This document shows positions 60,011 to 64,000 of a DNA stretch of 64,000 nucleotides, in pieces. The stretch is from Pseudarthrobacter sp. NBSH8 (GTDB taxonomy: Bacteria > Actinomycetota > Actinomycetes > Actinomycetales > Micrococcaceae). The translations under genes and the position numbers were made by a program. The notes under the pieces were generated by a model. It searched no databases. It was not told where the DNA came from and was given only the letters and a program-made list of their open reading frames with translations. The stretch spans positions 868,001 to 932,000 of the forward strand of contig NZ_CP043178.1 in NCBI RefSeq assembly GCF_014217545.1. Direction: 5' to 3'. The stretch's first letter is position 1; every line of letters starts with the position of its first letter.

Positions 60011-62353
60011 ATGGACGGTGACATCGAGCTGGAACTCGCAGCCGCTTCGGAGCGGGGTGAGTACTCCGTACGCGTAGTGCAGGCCCCGGCGGGAGGCAAC
60101 GCCTCCGGTGTCTTCCGGCTGGATGTGGAGAAGATCCTCGAGCGCCGGACCGAACTGGAATCCACCGTCCTGGCCTCGGCGGTGGCGGCACGCCGGACCA
60201 CCCCGGTGGCAGAGCTTCCGGTCCGCGGCGTGGGCCAGCAGCTGTTCCAGGCGTTGTTCACACGGGAGGTCTACGGCACCTACCGTGCCAGCCTGGGCGC
60301 GGCGCAGCACAGTGGCCAGCCGCTGCGGGTGGTGCTGCGGCTTGCCGCGCCGGAACTCGCGGCGCTGCCGTGGGAGATGCTTTTTGACCCGGAGACGGAA
60401 ACCTACCTGTGCCAGACCGAACCGCTCCTGCGGCACATCCCGGCACCGGACTACCACCTGAAACCCCTGGACATCGTGCCACCGCTGCGCATCCTTGGCC
60501 TGGTGGCGTCTCCGCGGGACCTGCCATCGCTGGATGGGGAGGCCGAAAAGCGGCACCTCGCCGACGCCCTGTCCGGTCCGATCTCCGAGGGCCGGATCGA
60601 ACTGGTCTGGGCGCCGGGCGGGACGTGGGAGGACATCCAGTCCAGCCTGCTGGCGGGGCCGTGGCATGTTGTCCACTTCATCGGCCACGGGGACTACGAT
60701 TCCCGCAGCGACGAGGGACGGATCGCCCTCGTGGGGGCGGACGGCCGGGCCGCCATGGTGCGGGCCATCCGCTTTATGGCCCTCCTCAGTGTTGCCGCAC
60801 CCCGCCCCCGGCTGGTGGTCCTGAACTCGTGCTCCTCCGGTGAGTCAGGTCAGGAGGACCTCTTCTCCGGCACGGCATCCACGCTGGTCCGCAGCGGCGT
60901 CAGTGCGGTGGCCGCCATGCAGTTCGCCATCAGCGACGGCGCCGCCATCGCCTTCGCGCAGGGCTTTTACGCGGCCATCGCCAGCGGCCGGGGCGTTGAC
61001 GAAGCAGCCCGGATCGGCCGCATTTCCGTGATGGCCAGCCCGGACGGCACCCTGGAATGGGTCACGCCGGCACTGTACGTCAGGGGAGGGTCCACCCAGC
61101 TCTTCACCCTGTCGGTCCCGCCCACGCCGCCTGTCCGCCAGCAGGCCGGCCAGGAGCAGACAGCAGGCCAGCAACAGAAGCTTGACGCGCTTCCTGACCG
61201 GCTGCAGGAGGAGGCCCGTGAGCGTGCCCGGCTCCGGTCGCAGCAGGCACAGCTGCGCGCCCTCTACGTGCAGGGCTCGGCAGAGCTGCGGGCAAAGCAC
61301 TACGGCATGGCGATTGAGCTTTTTGACGACCTGCTCACACTCGATCCTGATTACCGCGATGCCGCGGCACTCCGGCTCTCGGCCGTGGAACGCCGGGAGC
61401 GTGCCCAAGCCTACGGGCGTGCCGGTGAAGCCGAAGACGCCCAGGACTGGTCCACGGCCATCCGCGAACTTGCAAAGCTCCAAGGCGATCCCGCGTTCCC
61501 CGACGCAGCAGCCCGCAAAGCACAGTCGGAGCGGCGCCAACGGACCGCCGACCTGCAGGGCGAACTCGACTACCATGCCGAGAGCGGCAACTGGCAGGCA
61601 GTCCTGGATGTCGCGGCGGAGCTGGAGGCTTTGGATCCGGCCGCAGCGGCCCCGGAAGAACTGACGACGACGGCGCGCGGCCACCTTGCCGCCGCGGCGG
61701 ACCCGGCCCCGCCGCCCGTTAGCCGTGCGGACCGCCCGGCTCCTGTCCCGCCGTCGGAACGTCCCTCAGTTCCGGATGCGCAACCGCCCACGGAACCGCG
61801 GGGCCTGGACCCCCGGTTCCTCGGAAGCGGGGGATCCCTCCTGGCGGTCACCGGTGGGCTGCTCGCGTATTTGTTCAGTTACCTGCTTTGGTATGACGAA
61901 AACGGCTGGTGGTATTCGGGCGGATCGGGGACTCTCCAGTTCGTCTACGCGGTGCTGGTGCCGGCGGGCTATGTGCTGCTCCTGTTGTCCGGGCTTCCGG
62001 TCCGAACGGAGGCAGGCCGGGTGGCGCTGGCTGTGGCCATCGGAGCAGTGGCGCTGATAGGGATTCTGGGTTTCGGGCCCGAGATCCAGTGGGCGGCTAT
62101 AGCCTGCGGCTTTGTCCACGCGACTTTTGGAATCTGGGCGGGTGTTTTGGCCATCCGCGGCGGTGAAGGACGCAGGGTGCCGGGGTGGGTGCTGGTGGTC
62201 TCTGCCGGGTCCCTGCCGCTGGCGTGGATCGGATTGGAGGAGTCGGCCGTGATTGGCCTCGGGTTCATGCTGCAGAGCCTGGTGCTCGCGGCATGCGGCG
62301 GTGTCCTCCTGGTGGTGGCCCTGCAGATGAGGAAAGGTTCGGTCCGGGCATGA
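60011..62353 (+). CDS. CHAT-domain protease with TPR-like middle and membrane-spanning C-terminus
   Basis: A 780-residue protein. Residues about 30-370 form a CHAT (caspase-like) domain: catalytic His226 in VVHFIGHGDYD and Cys274 in LVVLNSCSSGES. A Gln/Arg-rich coiled-coil follows (390-420), then TPR-like helices (LRAKHYGMAIELFDDLLTLD), a Pro-rich linker (about 560-600) and at least four membrane spans (612-775). The design suggests a membrane-held caspase-like protease with a protein-binding sensor region. ATG 60011 follows GGAGAGG; 36 upstream codons are excluded. Stop overlaps the next gene (ATGA). Such CHAT proteins occur in bacterial conflict and cell-death systems. Confidence 0.85.
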   Translation: MDGDIELELAAASERGEYSVRVVQAPAGGNASGVFRLDVEKILERRTELESTVLASAVAARRTTPVAELPVRGVGQQLFQALFTREVYGTYRASLGAAQHSGQPLRVVLRLAAPELAALPWEMLFDPETETYLCQTEPLLRHIPAPDYHLKPLDIVPPLRILGLVASPRDLPSLDGEAEKRHLADALSGPISEGRIELVWAPGGTWEDIQSSLLAGPWHVVHFIGHGDYDSRSDEGRIALVGADGRAAMVRAIRFMALLSVAAPRPRLVVLNSCSSGESGQEDLFSGTASTLVRSGVSAVAAMQFAISDGAAIAFAQGFYAAIASGRGVDEAARIGRISVMASPDGTLEWVTPALYVRGGSTQLFTLSVPPTPPVRQQAGQEQTAGQQQKLDALPDRLQEEARERARLRSQQAQLRALYVQGSAELRAKHYGMAIELFDDLLTLDPDYRDAAALRLSAVERRERAQAYGRAGEAEDAQDWSTAIRELAKLQGDPAFPDAAARKAQSERRQRTADLQGELDYHAESGNWQAVLDVAAELEALDPAAAAPEELTTTARGHLAAAADPAPPPVSRADRPAPVPPSERPSVPDAQPPTEPRGLDPRFLGSGGSLLAVTGGLLAYLFSYLLWYDENGWWYSGGSGTLQFVYAVLVPAGYVLLLLSGLPVRTEAGRVALAVAIGAVALIGILGFGPEIQWAAIACGFVHATFGIWAGVLAIRGGEGRRVPGWVLVVSAGSLPLAWIGLEESAVIGLGFMLQSLVLAACGGVLLVVALQMRKGSVRA

Positions 62354-62751
62354 CACGGCTGGTTGAATTCCCCACCGAGGACGGCGGCAGCGTTCTCCTG
62401 GAAGTTGCTGACGCAACGGGCAAGCTGGTGACCCGGGGCGGGGACGGCCATTCGGGTGTTTTTGCGCGGGCCCAGCAAACGTTCGAACGGGCCCTGAGCA
62501 ACATCCGGCCTGCCGTCCAGGGGGTCATCGAAGAGCTCATCAACCTGCCGAACAAACCTGATGAGGTGAGCCTTCAGTTCGGCGTGGACCTGCATGCCGA
62601 AGCCGGAGCGTTCATCGCGGCCGCCAGCACCACCTCGAATTTCACTGTCACCCTCAGGTGGACCCGCAACGATGGAGCACGTGCCGGTACTGCCGCGGCC
62701 GATTCCACAGGCCAGGGGGCGGTAGGAAACTTGTCACACGCCGCGGAGTAG
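62350..62751 (+). CDS. Trypsin-co-occurring domain 1 protein (CU044_2847 family)
   Basis: A 133-residue protein: LVEFPTEDGGSVLLEVADAT, then IRPAVQGVIEELINLPNKPD, EVSLQFGVDLHAEAGAFIAA and FTVTLRWTRN. This matches the CU044_2847/Tcd1 family, small beta-rich adaptor domains that accompany trypsin-like or CHAT proteases in predicted conflict systems (comparative genomics, not biochemistry). Start overlaps the CHAT gene stop, giving a two-gene module. Confidence 0.8.
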   Translation: MTRLVEFPTEDGGSVLLEVADATGKLVTRGGDGHSGVFARAQQTFERALSNIRPAVQGVIEELINLPNKPDEVSLQFGVDLHAEAGAFIAAASTTSNFTVTLRWTRNDGARAGTAAADSTGQGAVGNLSHAAE

Positions 62752-62790
62752 GTCCGTGACCCAAGGCAACCATGCGCCAGACTTAGGGGC

Positions 62791-64000
62791 GTGACGAACA
62801 AACCCCGTCCTGGCCTTGCGATCGCTGCGCTCAGCCTAGGCACCGCCCTGAACCCGCTGAACTCCTCCATGATCGCCGTCGCGCTGGTGGTCCTGCGGGA
62901 GGATTTCGCGCTCGACGTCGCCACCGTCACCTGGGTGATCACCTCCTTCTACCTCGCATCCGCGGCCGGTCAGCCGCTGATGGGCCGGCTCGCGGACCGC
63001 TTCGGGCCGCGCCGCCTGTTTACGTTCGGGATGGCCCTGGTGGCCGTGACGTGCGCACTGGCTCCGTTCGCGCCCAACTTCGCGCTGGTCTGCGTGGCGC
63101 GGGCGCTCATGGCGGTGGGGACGGCGACGGCGTACCCGTCCGCCGTCGTGATGGTCACCGAACTGAGCCGGCTGGCGAAGCTGCCGTCCACCCGCCCGCT
63201 GGGCCGGATCCAGATGGCGAACACGTCCGCGGCCGCGGTGGGGCCCGTCGTCGGCGGTTTGTTGGTGAGCCTGCTGGGCTGGCAGGCGCTGTTTGCCGTC
63301 AACGTGCCGCTCGCGCTGCTGGCGCTGGTTGTGGTGCACCGGGTGGCGCCGGCCGATTCCGGACGCGAGACCGGGAAGCTCGCAACCCTGATCCGGGACT
63401 CCGATATCCCCGGCATCCTGGCCTTCGTGGCGTCGCTGATGCTCGCGATGATGGCGTTGCTGAACGTGATGCCGGGATACCGCTGGTGGCTCCTGGGCGC
63501 CGCGACGGTCATTGCCGCTCTGTTCGCGTGGCGGGAGCTGCGCTTCCGCCCGCCGTTCCTGGACTTGCGGCTGCTGGGCCGGAACCGGCCGCTGCTGCTG
63601 GTGTATCTGGTGTTCGTCGTCTTCAGCGGCGTCTACTACTTTGCGTTCTTCGGCCTGCCGCAGCTGCTGCAGGAGGCGGGACATTACGACGCCGGGCTGG
63701 TGGGCCTGCTGATGTTTCCTCTGGCGGCGATGTCCGTGCTGGTCACCCCGGTGACGGTCCGGCTGATCGAGCGGTTCGGTGTGCGTGCGGTGCTGATCGG
63801 CGGTGTGCTGATCCTGCTGGTTGCCTCCGGCGGGCTGGGGGCGTTGACGTTGTCCCTGTGGCCGCCCTTGGTGTTTGGGCTGACCGCGTTGATGGGTGTG
63901 CCGTACGGGGTGGTGAGCACGGCGTCGAACCAGGGCCTGTACGTGTCCGCCCGGCCGGAGGAGAGGGGAGTGGCAGCAGGTATTTTCCAGACCTGCCGCT
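62791..64000 (+). CDS. MFS drug-exporter-like protein, DHA2/EmrB type (C-terminus outside the window)
   Basis: GTG 62791 starts a 403-codon open frame to the window edge. SLGTALNPLNSSMIAVALVV and PLMGRLADRFGPRRLFTFGM (loop 2-3 signature), then VGPVVGGLLVSLLGWQALFAVNVPL (motif C) are typical of DHA2 14-span multidrug exporters. No ribosome site is clear; perhaps leaderless. Regulator not seen within the window. Confidence 0.85.
   Translation, partial: MTNKPRPGLAIAALSLGTALNPLNSSMIAVALVVLREDFALDVATVTWVITSFYLASAAGQPLMGRLADRFGPRRLFTFGMALVAVTCALAPFAPNFALVCVARALMAVGTATAYPSAVVMVTELSRLAKLPSTRPLGRIQMANTSAAAVGPVVGGLLVSLLGWQALFAVNVPLALLALVVVHRVAPADSGRETGKLATLIRDSDIPGILAFVASLMLAMMALLNVMPGYRWWLLGAATVIAALFAWRELRFRPPFLDLRLLGRNRPLLLVYLVFVVFSGVYYFAFFGLPQLLQEAGHYDAGLVGLLMFPLAAMSVLVTPVTVRLIERFGVRAVLIGGVLILLVASGGLGALTLSLWPPLVFGLTALMGVPYGVVSTASNQGLYVSARPEERGVAAGIFQTCR

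Noticed and set aside
1..64000. Prophage, integrative element or CRISPR array
   Set aside because: No integrase, structural phage genes, tRNA-flanking repeats or regularly spaced repeats; only isolated remnants were seen.

Overview
The window looks like a chromosomal segment of a high-GC actinobacterium, most likely Micrococcaceae of the Arthrobacter/Pseudarthrobacter type. The basis is strong G/C third positions, frequent GTG/TTG starts with AGGAG-type ribosome binding sites, Actinobacteria-typical families (TIGR03086/DinB proteins, DUF6457, TM0106-type RecB nuclease-helicase, CHAT with a CU044_2847 partner) and no rRNA, tRNA, CRISPR or intact insertion sequence. The genus is an inference from gene content, not from a marker gene.

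Layout. 0-13 kb: edge of a UvrA paralogue, adenine deaminase, a winged-helix/lysine-rich/X25 fusion protein, YceI, acylphosphatase, an MFS exporter, a 1259-aa RecB-like nuclease-helicase, TerC, a YdeP/FdhF molybdoenzyme and DUF6457. 13-24 kb: mostly single genes: GNAT, glutathione-independent formaldehyde dehydrogenase, secreted phosphoesterase, SRPBCC, GerW, an ArsR gene with a perfect operator followed by a frameshifted AHSA1-TIGR03086 gene, YbdK ligase, VOC, DinB, GNAT, cupin and the tail of a dead serine recombinase. 24-34 kb: a five-gene operon (APC permease, UAAP1, UAAP2, urea/guanidine carboxylase, allophanate hydrolase) divergent from a TetR regulator; it reads best as guanidine assimilation. 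34-40 kb: Ser/Thr kinase plus lipoprotein, a stand-alone primase-C-terminus-like protein, and a two-gene unit of an RRE-like/M50 membrane metalloprotease with a cysteine-free internally repeated partner. 40-45.5 kb: VOC, a 50-aa membrane protein, a GH13 enzyme, then a cluster of decayed gene ends around an ArsR-SRPBCC fusion. 45.6-51.4 kb: pxpA-accB-accC-pxpB-pxpC, divergent from a PucR regulator. 51.5-58 kb: a LacI regulator and its two perfect operators next to asparaginase, a PgdA/cyclic-imide-hydrolase-type deacetylase, MFS, two SDRs and a small CxxC protein. 58-64 kb: an OFA transporter with its 47-aa small subunit, a CHAT protease/Tcd1 pair, and a truncated DHA2 MFS gene.

How it fits together. 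A recurring theme is nitrogen release from small C-N compounds: adenine deaminase, guanidine/urea carboxylase with allophanate hydrolase, the biotin-linked 5-oxoprolinase set, asparaginase and a possible imidase, each near its own regulator (TetR, PucR, LacI). A second theme is one-carbon/formate chemistry (formaldehyde dehydrogenase, YdeP-type molybdoenzyme, OFA carrier). The two least understood modules are the RRE-like/M50 protease with its repeat protein (36.8-39.9 kb) and the CHAT/Tcd1 pair (60.0-62.8 kb).

All assignments come from reading the sequence and remembered family motifs; no database search was run.
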